Assembly: GCA_963848955.1 (NCBI GenBank)
Contig: CAWKFQ010000024.1
Span: 310,001-374,000 of the forward strand
From: DASUPK01 sp963848955
GTDB lineage: Bacteria > Actinomycetota > Thermoleophilia > Solirubrobacterales > 70-9
DNA: 64,000 nucleotides
Direction of reading: 5' to 3'
Shown here: positions 36,808 to 45,106 of the stretch, piece by piece
Layout: each line of letters begins with the position of its first letter
Numbering within the stretch: position 1 is the first letter of the stretch
Made by a program: the position numbers and the translations under genes
The notes under the pieces: generated by a model
What the model was told of the DNA's origin: nothing
Seen by the model: only the letters and a program-made list of their open reading frames with translations
Databases searched by the model: none

Positions 36808-36838
36808 ATCACCAAGAATGGATGACGACCGCTCACCC
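36808..36838 (+). promoter_or_regulatory. 31-bp E3 motif, site E (coiled-coil gene)
   Basis: ATCAC-N10-TGACGAC-N3-TCACCC, 64 bases before the ATG at 36902, in the divergent region shared with the LAL gene start. Confidence 0.8.
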
Positions 36839-36901
36839 GGCCATCCCTCACCCTCCGCCATAACAAGTGGAAGGTTGAAATCAAACTCGAAGGAGGTTGA
36901 C

Positions 36902-37345
36902 ATGGCCGTATCGGACCAATTGGCCGCCCTGTCAGACAGATTGGCTGAGCTTTCGGCTCGGGCCAAGGAGGCCCAGGACCGCGCCGCAGAAGCTCGGGAC
37001 AAGAAGAAGGGGGACCTTGAAAAGGACGTCGCGACCGCGCGCGACTCCGCTCAGGCCCACTCCAAGAGGCTTGGCGAGTCTGTGGACGCAAGCAAGGACA
37101 AGATCTCGGGCTCGTGGAGCGATGTGCAGCGCTCGTGGAACGAGCATGTCGCGAAGATCCGAGAACAGATCGAGACGAAGAAGGCTGAGCTCGATGTGCA
37201 TCAAGCCGAGCGGCGTGCCGAGAGGAGAGTGGACGACGCCGAGGTCGCGGTTGAGTTCGCCTACAGTGCGATCGAGGAAGCCGAGTACGACGTGCTCGAG
37301 GCTCAACTGGCACTGGACGAGGCGGCCGAGCTCTCGGCGGCCTGA
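36902..37345 (+). CDS. Long coiled-coil stress-associated protein (unknown)
   Basis: 147 residues, almost fully helical and highly charged. GAAGGAGGT lies before the ATG. Heptad-like pattern through residues 5-135 (LAALSDRLAELSARAKEAQDRAAEARDKKKGD...), with Trp near the middle (SGSWSDVQRSWNEHVAKI) and an acidic Ala/Glu end. No signal peptide. Resembles late-embryogenesis-abundant or apolipoprotein-like helices in composition only. Under site E and followed by a strong terminator, so a monocistronic unit. Confidence 0.75.
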   Translation: MAVSDQLAALSDRLAELSARAKEAQDRAAEARDKKKGDLEKDVATARDSAQAHSKRLGESVDASKDKISGSWSDVQRSWNEHVAKIREQIETKKAELDVHQAERRAERRVDDAEVAVEFAYSAIEEAEYDVLEAQLALDEAAELSAA

Positions 37346-37353
37346 CCGTTTAC

Positions 37354-37400
37354 TTGAGTGGCGCGCGGGCCAGAACTCGACTCCGCGCGCCACTCAATTT
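37354..37400 (+). terminator. Intrinsic terminator after coiled-coil gene
   Basis: Perfect 15-bp stem (TTGAGTGGCGCGCGG, 37354-37368, with its complement 37383-37397), 14-base loop, then TTT. Eight bases past the stop codon. Confidence 0.85.
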
Positions 37401-37498
37401 CAGCCGGCACGCGACCACGTTGCGTCTTCGCTTGTTCTCTGGTCGGCTCGTGCTCAACCGCGTTTCCCACAACGGAACGCAAGCAAAGGAGGAAGCAA

Positions 37499-37900
37499 AT
37501 GGAGGCATCCAGATCAGTCCGGGAGAGAGAGCCGTCAGATTGGGCGATCTTCGCCGGCATTGTCCTGTTGATCGTCGGTTCACTCGATGCGCTCTGGGGA
37601 CTGGCGGCGATCCTCGAAGATAAGAACGTGATCGTCGGCGGCAACGGGGTGATCATCTCCGATGCCACGACCTGGGGCTGGGTGTATCTGATCCTGGGTT
37701 CGCTCGTGGCTCTGACGGGGGTGGGGCTGTTTGCCCGCAGCGACGCGGCGCGCTGGGCCGCGGTCTTCTTCGTCTCCCTCAACGCGATCGCGCAGATCGT
37801 CTGGTTCCCCGCCGCACCGCTCTGGGCGTTCCTGATCATCGGCCTCGACATGCTGATCATCTACGGGCTGACGGCGGGCTGGGACGAGGACTGGGACTAG
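37499..37900 (+). CDS. Four-helix membrane protein (DUF7144-like)
   Basis: 133 residues with four membrane helices (WAIFAGIVLLIVGSLDALWG, WGWVYLILGSLVALTGVGLF, AARWAAVFFVSLNAIAQIVWF, LWAFLIIGLDMLIIYGL). AAGGAGGAAG lies before ATG 37499. The pattern matches a common actinobacterial small membrane family of unknown role. No motif copy upstream; flanked by terminators on both sides. Confidence 0.78.
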   Translation: MEASRSVREREPSDWAIFAGIVLLIVGSLDALWGLAAILEDKNVIVGGNGVIISDATTWGWVYLILGSLVALTGVGLFARSDAARWAAVFFVSLNAIAQIVWFPAAPLWAFLIIGLDMLIIYGLTAGWDEDWD

Positions 37901-37917
37901 GCCCGACAGCTTCCGAG

Positions 37918-37947
37918 GGGCGGTCCGCACTTCGCTGCGGGCCGCCC
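37918..37947 (+). terminator. Hairpin after membrane-protein gene
   Basis: Stem GGGCGG-t-CCGCA with TGCGG-g-CCGCCC, loop CTTCGC, 17 bases past the stop. No T run. Confidence 0.55.
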
Positions 37948-38068
37948 TGCAGCTGCCGGAATCGGTTGAAATTCGCCGCTTTGGCCGAGAAGCGGCCGAA
38001 ACCTATTTGCTTGTGCGGACAAGGCCGGACGTACTAGCTTGGAGTCGAGTCACGACCGAAGGGAAACG

Positions 38069-39484
38069 GTGCCGACGACTCGAATCACCCCGAGCGAGCG
38101 AAAGGCCGCGGGCAAGGCGGCGCGGTCGAGGGCTCCGCGCTCGGGTCACGGGGACTGGCAGCCGAGCCCGGATCGTCCCGATCCCGTCGAGACCCTCGAG
38201 CGCCAGGACGCGACCCGCGTGCCCGAGCTCGTCCCGATCCGGCACGGACGGATGCTCGCCTCGCCGTTCAGCTTCTATCGCGGAGCCGCCGCGATCATGG
38301 CCGCCGACCTGGGCGCCGTCCCGAACACCGGCCTCGAGGTCCAGCTCTGCGGCGACGCGCACCTCTCGAACTTCGGTGCCTTCATGGCGCCCGACCGCCG
38401 CCTGATCTTCGACATCAACGACTTCGACGAGACCCTTCCCGGGCCGTTCGAGTGGGACGTCAAGCGGCTTGCGGCAAGCTTCGCCGTCGCGGCTCGCCAC
38501 CTGGGCTTCAAGTCGGGGAAGCGGCAAAAGGTCGAGGCGACAGCGGCGCGCGAGTACCGCAAAGAGATCAGGAGACTGGCGTCGATGCGCGACCTGGACA
38601 TCTGGTACTCGCGCGTCGACGCCGACACGGTCGAGCATTTCCGCTCTCACATGGCCGCGAACCGGGGCAAGCAGCTCGATCGCACAGTCGCCAAGGCGGA
38701 GCGCAAGAACAGCCTGCGGGCGCTCGACAAGCTCACCCGGCGTGAGGGCGACTCCCGGCGCATCATCAGCGACCCGCCACTGATCGTCCCGCTCGCAGAG
38801 CTTGCTGAGGAGGAGGGCATCAAGGTCGACCTGAAGCCGCTGCTGGAGGGCCTGATCGAGGAGTACCGCCGCAGCGTGCACCCCGACGTCCGCCGCCTCG
38901 TGGACCGCTACCGCTACGTCGATGCTGCGCACAAGGTCGTCGGGATCGGCAGCGTGGGCACCCGGTGCTGGATCGTGCTGCTGCTGGGGCGGGACGAGGA
39001 GGACCCACTCTTCCTCCAGGTGAAAGAGGCAGGGCCGTCGTTGCTCGAACCCTATGCCGGTCACCAAGGCTTCAGGCACCAGGGCCGGCGGGTCGTCGAA
39101 GGACAGCAGCTCATGCAGGCGGCAAGCGACATCCTCCTCGGCTGGTTGACGGGCCCGGGGCTGGTGGGCCAGGGGCTTGGCCGCGTACGCAAACGTGAGT
39201 TCTACGTTCGGCAGCTCTGGGACGGCAAGGGCTCCGCGGAGATCGAGCGATTCGACGTCAAGGGCATGAAGGCCTACGCGACGCTGTGCGGCGGGACGCT
39301 GGCGCGCGCACATGCCCGCTCGGGGGATCCGATCGAGATCGCCTCCTACCTCGGCGGGGGCGACGGCTTCGACCGCGCCATCGCCGACTTCTCGGAGGCG
39401 TATGCGGACCAGAACGAGCAGGACTTCAAGGCCTTCTCGGCCGCCGCGGACTCGGGGCGGATCGAGGCTCGGGCCGACCTCTGA
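38069..39484 (+). CDS. DUF2252 protein (kinase-fold-like)
   Basis: About 471 residues from GTG 38069 (GAAGGG upstream; a TTG at 38039 is also in frame). Family features are PELVPIRHGRMLASPFSFYRGAA, QLCGDAHLSNFGAF (HGDxHxxNF-like catalytic segment), FDINDFDETLPGPFEWDVKRLAASF (DFD metal-binding-like segment), and LCGGTLARAHARSGD near the end. These recall aminoglycoside-phosphotransferase-like kinases, but activity is unproven. No signal peptide. Convergent with GH15. Confidence 0.9.
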   Translation: MPTTRITPSERKAAGKAARSRAPRSGHGDWQPSPDRPDPVETLERQDATRVPELVPIRHGRMLASPFSFYRGAAAIMAADLGAVPNTGLEVQLCGDAHLSNFGAFMAPDRRLIFDINDFDETLPGPFEWDVKRLAASFAVAARHLGFKSGKRQKVEATAAREYRKEIRRLASMRDLDIWYSRVDADTVEHFRSHMAANRGKQLDRTVAKAERKNSLRALDKLTRREGDSRRIISDPPLIVPLAELAEEEGIKVDLKPLLEGLIEEYRRSVHPDVRRLVDRYRYVDAAHKVVGIGSVGTRCWIVLLLGRDEEDPLFLQVKEAGPSLLEPYAGHQGFRHQGRRVVEGQQLMQAASDILLGWLTGPGLVGQGLGRVRKREFYVRQLWDGKGSAEIERFDVKGMKAYATLCGGTLARAHARSGDPIEIASYLGGGDGFDRAIADFSEAYADQNEQDFKAFSAAADSGRIEARADL

Positions 39485-39500
39485 GGGGCGACGAGCGAGC

Positions 39501-41405
39501 TCAACGGACCACCTCCTCGAGGCCCTCTGCCACGATGAGCCGCGCGGCCGCCTCCACCAACGCGAGGTGCGAGAAGGCCTGGGGGAAGTTCCCCAGGTGC
39601 CTGCCGGTCTCGACGTCGAACTCTTCCGCATACAGCCCAAGTGGAGATGCGGCCTTCACGAGGCGCTCCATCAGCTCTCTCGCCCGGCGCGTCTGGCCCA
39701 CGATCGCCAGCGCCGATACCAGCCAGAAGGAACAGATCACGAAGCTCCCCTCCTTGCCCGACAGTCCGTCGTCGGTCTGGTCGGTGCGGTAACGCTGCAC
39801 GAATCCTTGCTCACTCAGCTCGTCTGCGACCGCGAGCACGGTGGCACGCAGCGTTGGGTCGTCGCCTGGCAGGAACCCGAAGATTGCCGCCAGGAGCGTG
39901 GAAGCATCGAGCGCGTCGGTCTCATAGTGCTGGCGCAGCACCCCGCGCTTGTCGACCCCGTGTTCGAGGATGTCCGACCTGATCTCTGAGCCCGTCTGTG
40001 TCCAGCTCTCGGCGAGCGCCGCTTCTCCGCGTATGTCCGCGAGTTCGGCAGCGCGGTCAAGCGCGACCCAGCACATCAGTTTTGACGAGACGTAATGCTG
40101 CGGCTTGCCGCGCGCCTCCCAGATCCCCTGGTCGGGTTGACGCCACACCGCTTTCGCGCACTCAGCCTGGGCCTGCACGAGCGGCCACAGGCGCCGCGGA
40201 ATCCGCCGGCTGCGGACGCTATGCAGCAGGACCGAGTCGAGCGCGGCCCCGTAGACGTCGTTCTGCCGCTGGTCAAAGGCCCCGTTGCCGATGCGGACAG
40301 GGCGTGCGCCGGCGTAGCCGGACAGGTCCTCGCGCACCGATTCCGTCAGATCCCGGCGACCGTCGATCCCATACATGATCTGCAGGCCGCCGTCGTCGTT
40401 GCGGTCGAGGTCGGCGATGAACTGCATGAACTCGTCCGCCTCCCAATCGAGCAGCAGGAAGTGCAACGTCCGCAGAAGGAAGGTGGAGTCTCGGATCCAG
40501 GTGTAGCGGTAGTCCCAGTTCCGCTCCCCGGCGGGTGTCTCCGGGAGCGAGGTGGTGAGCGCCGCGATAGTCGCGCCGGTTGGCATGTACGTGAGGCCCT
40601 TGATCGTCAGCGCCGACCGCTGGATCAGGGGGCCGAGCTCGTGGTCGGGGATCGCCGCGCGCGCGAGCCAGTCACGCCAGAACCTCGTCGTGGCCTCGAG
40701 CTGCTCGGCGGCCTCCTCGACGGTGGTAGGGACACGTGCTTCCTCGCTCCAGGCGAGCGCGCAGTAGACCGTCTCGCCGGCGCGCAGGACGTGGCGGGCC
40801 CGAGCACGGCCCTCCTCGATGCCGAGGAGCATGTCGGTCTGCAGCCGAAGTGCCTGCTCGGCCCCGGTCGCATCGGCTCGATGCCGATCTTCGCTCAGCG
40901 TCCACTCGCCGGGAAGGCGGCCATAGTCGAACCCGGGCTCGCACACGAGGTCGATCTCGACTGTGCCGTCGATGCACATGGCGGTCCGGACGAGCGCGTG
41001 GTCGGCATCCTCGTCGGACGGCGGCCGGGTGTGGGGTGTGACCGTATCCTCCCCGCGGCGCGGTCCCATCGTCAGCGCGTCGCGAATGACCACCCAGCCC
41101 GTGGACGTCTTCCACGACGTTACGAGTGAGTTGGTCCCCGGCTCATAGATCCGGTCGCTGGGGACGTTGATCCCGAACGGAGCGAATCGGAAGCCGCCCG
41201 CGCCGCGGTCGAGCAGTGCGCCGAACACGCTCGGCGCGTCGAAGCGCGGGACGCACAGCCAGTCGACCGTGCCGTCCGGGGCAACAAGTGCGCCCGTGTG
41301 GCAGTTGGAAAGGAAGCCGTAGTTGCCGATCGGCGTGAACGGCGACGGCGCTGCCGCGCTTTGCGGCATCTCGGCGTCCTGCGGCATGGCGGCTTCCACG
41401 CTCAT
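39501..41405 (-). CDS. Glycoside hydrolase family 15 (glucoamylase/trehalase-like)
   Basis: 634 residues, intact. N-terminal super-sandwich domain starting PFTPIGNYGFLSNCHTGALVAPDGTVDWLCVPRFD, then an (alpha/alpha)6 barrel with RNWDYRYTWIRDSTF and QGIWEARG (one likely catalytic Glu) and a second acidic site near YAEEFDVETG. No signal peptide, so intracellular. Actinobacterial GH15 of this form includes trehalases, which would fit osmotic or desiccation stress, but substrate is not certain. Follows the 68-residue gene by eight bases and is probably driven by site F. Confidence 0.9.
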   Translation of the reverse strand: MSVEAAMPQDAEMPQSAAAPSPFTPIGNYGFLSNCHTGALVAPDGTVDWLCVPRFDAPSVFGALLDRGAGGFRFAPFGINVPSDRIYEPGTNSLVTSWKTSTGWVVIRDALTMGPRRGEDTVTPHTRPPSDEDADHALVRTAMCIDGTVEIDLVCEPGFDYGRLPGEWTLSEDRHRADATGAEQALRLQTDMLLGIEEGRARARHVLRAGETVYCALAWSEEARVPTTVEEAAEQLEATTRFWRDWLARAAIPDHELGPLIQRSALTIKGLTYMPTGATIAALTTSLPETPAGERNWDYRYTWIRDSTFLLRTLHFLLLDWEADEFMQFIADLDRNDDGGLQIMYGIDGRRDLTESVREDLSGYAGARPVRIGNGAFDQRQNDVYGAALDSVLLHSVRSRRIPRRLWPLVQAQAECAKAVWRQPDQGIWEARGKPQHYVSSKLMCWVALDRAAELADIRGEAALAESWTQTGSEIRSDILEHGVDKRGVLRQHYETDALDASTLLAAIFGFLPGDDPTLRATVLAVADELSEQGFVQRYRTDQTDDGLSGKEGSFVICSFWLVSALAIVGQTRRARELMERLVKAASPLGLYAEEFDVETGRHLGNFPQAFSHLALVEAAARLIVAEGLEEVVR

Positions 41406-41413
41406 CCTGTCGC

Positions 41414-41620
41414 CTATTCGCGGAGGGCCCTCGGGACCCGCCGGGTCGGGTAGCGGCCGACCGCCCAGCCGGCCAGGATCAGGCCGCCGAGTGTGGCACC
41501 GAGGAACCCGTCGCCCAGGAAGACTTGTTTCGACCTGGCCTTCGCGCGCGCCCCGACCGCCGCCGGCGGCCGCTGTCCGGCCTGCTGACGTACGTGACCG
41601 TTGTGGCCAGGCGCGCTCAT
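41414..41620 (-). CDS. Small membrane-anchored protein
   Basis: 68 residues from the ATG at 41620 with GGAGGAGGGG upstream. A polar, Gln/Ala/Arg-rich N-terminus then one hydrophobic helix (GDGFLGATLGGLILAGWAVG) and a basic tail. Leads the GH15 operon and is 43 bases downstream of site F. Function unknown. Confidence 0.62.
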   Translation of the reverse strand: MSAPGHNGHVRQQAGQRPPAAVGARAKARSKQVFLGDGFLGATLGGLILAGWAVGRYPTRRVPRALRE

Positions 41621-41662
41621 CTGTAGCCCCTCCTCCATATCACGGAAGGGTCGCGAGGATCG

Positions 41663-41693
41663 GGGTGACCGGTCGTCACGCATTTCGCGTGAT
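41663..41693 (-). promoter_or_regulatory. 31-bp E3 motif, site F (GH15 operon)
   Basis: Minus-strand ATCAC-N10-TGACGAC-N3-TCACCC, 43 bases before the ATG at 41620. Confidence 0.8.
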
Positions 41694-41734
41694 TCGCTGA
41701 ATTGCGTTCACGATCGCCGGCATCATTGTCCGGG

Positions 41735-41850
41735 ACCGTCGCGCTGTCGGTCAGCCCCGACGCCTTGATCGTCTTCGCGATCGTAATGGTGGTCTACCAG
41801 CGGGTCGAGAACTACATCCTGCAGCCGACGATCACCGAAAGGCGACCCAG
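41735..41850 (+). pseudogene. Fragment of an AI-2E/PerM permease gene
   Basis: About 35 codons reading SVSPDALIVFAIVMVVYQRV, then ENYILQPTITE. This matches the middle of the permease at 30092 (VIVIVVYQQVENYILQPTI) with clear DNA similarity, but on the opposite strand and with no upstream or downstream remainder. Lies at the E3 right end just before att copy 4. Confidence 0.75.
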
Positions 41851-41925
41851 GTCTCGGGCCGGGAAGCGGATCAGGAATCCGCTTGCTGTGCCGTTTTCAA
41901 AGGTGCCCTTTTTGCAGGAACTTCA

Positions 41926-41967
41926 TGCCGGAGGAGGGACTCGAACCCCCGACACGCGGATTATGAT
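41926..41967 (-). repeat. att-like tRNA 3'-half repeat, copy 4 (E3/E4 junction)
   Basis: Perfect 42-base copy of the tRNA(CAU) 3' half. The E3 right end before it (TTTTGCAGGAACTTCA) resembles the E2 right end. An integrase-like tail reads into its right side. Confidence 0.92.
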
Positions 41968-42140
41968 CCCGCGCCGCCAGTCCGGCCCGGTCCGTTCCAG
42001 TCCCCGAATCGGCGATAGACCGCCTCTTCCGGGCCGCGCGATTCCGCCTGGGTTCGCTCGGTTCCGGTTTGTTCCGTTACCACTCTGTTACCACCCTGGT
42101 CGATTTCGCCGTGCGGCAAGCAGGAACTAGGATCGCCGCA
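41961..42140 (-). pseudogene. Integrase C-terminal tail remnant (E4 left end)
   Basis: A minus-strand reading of about 58 residues, containing GEIDQGGNRVVTEQTGTER and ending GGAGS-stop, whose stop codon TAA falls in the att copy itself (the tRNA anticodon-loop sequence). Integrase genes of tRNA-targeting elements commonly end at attP. Similar to the E2 tail. The rest of the gene is missing from here; a separate integrase piece is at 43645. Confidence 0.45.
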
Positions 42141-42158
42141 TGACGCGACGGGACCTGC

Positions 42159-43299
42159 GTGGCCGGAGTGGTAGCGGCGCTCGCTGCGGCGCTGGTCCTG
42201 CCCATCACCGCGAGCGCTGAGACGGCTGGAACACCGTCGCTCAGCCTGCCGGACGCCACGACCGCCTTGGAGGTCAACGGCGATAGTGGGGAGGACTCGA
42301 AGGATGCGTCGCTGCCGGTGTTCAATGCCTCGCCTGCTCCGATTCCAGTCAGGGTGACGCTGGAGGCGGTGGACCCGGAGGGCATTGAGCTCTCGGGCGG
42401 CTCGGTGGAGCGAACCGCTCCGGCAGGTGGCGCCACCGCGATCCCTCTCACCTTCACCGGCCTTAAAGGCAATGACGGCCAGAAGGTGAGCGGCCAGCTA
42501 ATCGTTACGGGAGGCGCGGCGCCCCTGCAACGCGGGGTGACGATCACACCCGGCCCGCAGCCAACCCTACCGTGGCCACCGTGGCCCTTGCTGATCGTCC
42601 TCGTGTCGCTCGTTCCGGCGGCGCTCGTATTCGTGCTGGTTGCCGCCGGGCTGGGCGAGCCCTGGAAGGAATTCGATCGTCCGGCGCCCGGGCTCTCCTT
42701 CGATGTGAGCAAGAGCTTCGCCACGGCCTTGACCACCCTTGGCGCGGTTGCGACGGTTGTCCTGGCCGGCGTCACCTATCCCCCCGTTCCCAACGAGATC
42801 AGCAAGGACTCGATCACGGAGCTCGCGCTGCTGTTCGCCGGCCTCGCCGTGGTCGGGCCTTTCATCTACCTGGGACTCCGCAGTGCCGCCCCGCAGAACC
42901 GGAAACAGGCGCACTCGGGGAATACCTGGAAACCGGCGCCGCCGGCGGAGGCATACGCGGACCTGACGGGCGGGAAGCTCGGGCTGACCCTGACCTGCTG
43001 CGCCACCCTGGTCGCCGTCACCGGACAGCTCCTCACCGTGGCGCTGCTGAGCTGGGAGCTGCTCGACGGCGGCGTGGCGGCTGTGGCGATTGCGGTTCTG
43101 GTCGTTTTAGTGATCTTTCTTCGCCTCCAACTACACGTTCTGGGCGATCGACAGCTTCCTCGCGCGCGATTGGGGGGCCGAGGCCGAGGATGCTTGGAAG
43201 AAAGCCCAGGCCGGCGGAGCGCCCGGCGAAGGGCCGGCCGAAGGCGCCGCCCCCACGAGTGTCGTGCGCCCGGAGCCGCTCAGCGTCAGGCTCCTATAG
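42159..43299 (+). CDS. Multi-pass membrane protein with signal peptide (frameshifted)
   Basis: About 380 residues. Signal sequence VAGVVAALAAALVLPITASA (GTG 42159; an ATG at 42140 would need another shift), an extracytoplasmic beta-rich domain of about 115 residues (IPVRVTLEAVDPEGIELSGG), then about five membrane helices. After a one-base shift near 43118 the last helix continues as ASNYTFWAIDSFLARDWGAEAEDAW, then an acidic Ala/Gly/Pro tail to TAG 43297-43299. Not recognised. Largest gene of E4. Confidence 0.6.
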
Positions 43300-43381
43300 C
43301 ACCGCTCCTGCCGGATCAGATCAGCTGGCTAACTCGGCACGACGACCCGTGCCGCAGCCCACCGGCGGCTCAGCGGAGGAG

Positions 43382-43648
43382 ATGCTTGGCGGGACGAGGT
43401 CGCGTCCGGCGCTGTCGAGTCGCCCGGTTCCGACCCGCTCCGTCCGGGTCCGTTTTCACTCTGAGGAGCTCCTCGCGGCGGTTGTCGCCTTTCAGCGAAG
43501 GGAGGAGCCGGCGGCAGCGACTTTTCCGACCGCAGAGGAAGTCAATCGGCTGTCTTGGGACGAGGAAGCGGAGGCAGATGTCGGTTTAGAGGAGGTGAAC
43601 CGGGTGGTCCGGAAGCGTCGTGGCGAGTGGGTCCGGGTGCCTCCCTAG
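43382..43648 (+). CDS. Small charged hypothetical protein
   Basis: 88 residues from an ATG preceded by GCGGAGGAG. The N-terminus is basic and Ser-rich. The middle reads VRVRFHSEELLAAVVAFQRREEP and the end is acidic then basic (EEAEADVGLEEVNRVVRKRRGE). Family not recognised. Convergent with the integrase remnant. Confidence 0.45.
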   Translation: MLGGTRSRPALSSRPVPTRSVRVRFHSEELLAAVVAFQRREEPAAATFPTAEEVNRLSWDEEAEADVGLEEVNRVVRKRRGEWVRVPP

Positions 43649-43889
43649 TTCCGCTTCGAGGTCCAGGGCCTCCGGCTCGTCGCCCGGATCAGGTGCCCGT
43701 ACACGCGCAGCGTGAACTCCGCCGAGTGGTGGCCCATCAGCCGCGAAAGTTGGAGCACGTTCGTCCCGGCCGCCGGTGGAGCGAGGCGAAGGTGTGCACG
43801 ACGCGCAGCACGGCGTCGAGCTGCTCGCGGGAGAACGCGCGTGCTCGCTCCCCCTCCTCGTCCCCGTCCTCGCGGAGGTCAGTCGGCAT
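43645..43889 (-). pseudogene. Tyrosine integrase remnant with internal deletion
   Basis: Start-like ATG at 43889 (MPTDLREDGDEEGER), then FSREQLDAVLRVV, the usual entry into an integrase catalytic domain. This is joined directly to HTFASL, the box II His region, which normally lies about 100 residues later. After a frameshift, LQLSRLMGHHSAEFTLRVYGHL follows: LMGHHS carries the conserved second His and VYGHL the catalytic Tyr. The catalytic Arg region is missing, so it cannot work. Strongest direct evidence that E4 is a decayed integrative element. Confidence 0.75.
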
Positions 43890-43975
43890 CGTGTCCCCTT
43901 CTCGCGAGAGTGCGCGACCGCGAGTTCCGGGGGTGGTGCGGAACCGTTAGCGTTGGCGCGCGATGGTGAAAACCG

Positions 43976-44540
43976 GTGAAGGGCGTCACGGACATCGGGA
44001 CCCTCCCGGTCAAGCACTCGCAGATGGCGCTCTGGAGGGAGGGAAGCCTCGGCAAGGAGTGGAAGGGGAGATTCGGGGCCGAGTTGGGCTTCGATCTGCA
44101 CTTCGACTGGTTCTACAAGCAGCAAGGGAAGCCGTTCGGATTCGGCTTCTTCGAAACTCTCGCGGTGATCGTGCTCCATCACGCGACCGGCTATCTGCCG
44201 GGCGGAAGCGGGGGACTTTCGGTTCCCTCCTCCTACGAAGAAAGAGATCGCAGAAGGGAGGAGGGACAAGTTCGACGTGATGAGGAACAAGGGGATCGCC
44301 GAGGAGGTGCTTCCCGCGAAGGTTCTTGACGTCGTCAGGGATCAGACGGAGTCCGGGACCCAGGCGCCCGACCTCTTGATGTACGCGCCGGACTATTCGG
44401 ACTGGTTCTTCTGCGAGATCAAGGGACCCGACGACCGCTGGCAACCAGGGCAGCCCGAGAAGTTCGCGGCCATAGCGGAAGCAAGCGGCAAGCCCATCTG
44501 GCTGTTGCAGTTCGAATGGATGCCCGAGTCGTCGAAGTAG
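43976..44540 (+). CDS. PD-(D/E)XK-like (VRR-NUC-like) nuclease (frameshifted)
   Basis: About 187 residues after one correction near 44241. N-terminal region KEWKGRFGAELGFDLHFDWFYKQQGKPFGFGFFETLAVIVLHHATGYL, then KKEIAEGRRDKFDVMRNKG, then the likely catalytic core: APDLLMYAPDYSDWFFCEIKGPDDR, with Asp followed by E-x-K (EIK) and a trailing Gln-rich helix. This is the spacing of PD-(D/E)XK/VRR-NUC nucleases found in phages and mobile elements. No partner methylase is present, so classical restriction-modification is unlikely. Confidence 0.62.
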
Positions 44541-44699
44541 GGCGGTCACCCGTCGTCCTCGCCTGCGATCCGTTACCAACTCTGTCACCACCCCCAGCGA
44601 TTTCGGTGCCAGGTCGAGGACGCTAGGAGCCTCGCCGCGCCTCCACAACGCAAGGTGCTTGGGGGGTCGAGCTCGTCGACGAGTTCAGTCGGGAGCACC

Positions 44700-45000
44700 T
44701 CAGTCAGGCGGGTAAAAAACAAAGAAGGCGTCACTGCCCTTCTTGTCGCAACCGCCGCTCCCTCTGAACCGTCCGTGGCACTGCCACCCTTTCGGGTGAT
44801 CACCGTGGTTGAGGTAGCCCCGCGTCCACTTCCGCTGGAACTTGCAGGAAGCCCCGGCGCCCCCGACGACCCATAGCTGGCCCCGCGCCGTGACATCCCC
44901 ACACGCCTTCGCATGTGCGGTTGGTGCGGTCACAGCGAGCCAGAGAACGAGCGCCGCCAAAGCGGCGAACGGGAAGCAGAAGGAGCGGGCGGCCGGTCAT
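44700..45000 (-). CDS. Small secreted Cys-containing protein (frameshifted signal)
   Basis: The mature part reads KACGDVTARGQLWVVGGAGASC...GWQCHGRFRGSGGCDKKG with four Cys. The signal peptide is split: MTGRPLLLLP from ATG 45000 in one frame, then AALVLWLAVTAPTAHA in the next, needing one base change near 44965. Pattern C-x(n)-C followed by an Arg/Lys-rich helix resembles the neighbour at 45107. Function unknown. Confidence 0.55.
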
Positions 45001-45106
45001 ACCTTCGGGCGACCGTAGTTTGGATGGTCACCCTGGTCAAGAGCCTGCCGATCCAACGGAGTCCCTCCCCAGGATGATCACCTCCGTCGATAGGGTGGAC
45101 CAACCA

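Noticed and set aside
36756..37313. N-terminal extension of the LAL gene beyond 36755
   Set aside because: The open frame upstream runs antisense through the coiled-coil gene, which has its own motif, ribosome-binding site and terminator.
20133..41967. The four upstream 42-bp copies as tRNA genes
   Set aside because: They hold only the 3' half (anticodon loop to discriminator). No D arm or 5' acceptor strand follows, so no cloverleaf forms.
43984..44540. A type II restriction-modification system in E4
   Set aside because: Only a nuclease-like protein is seen; no methyltransferase motifs (DPPY, PCQ) occur nearby.
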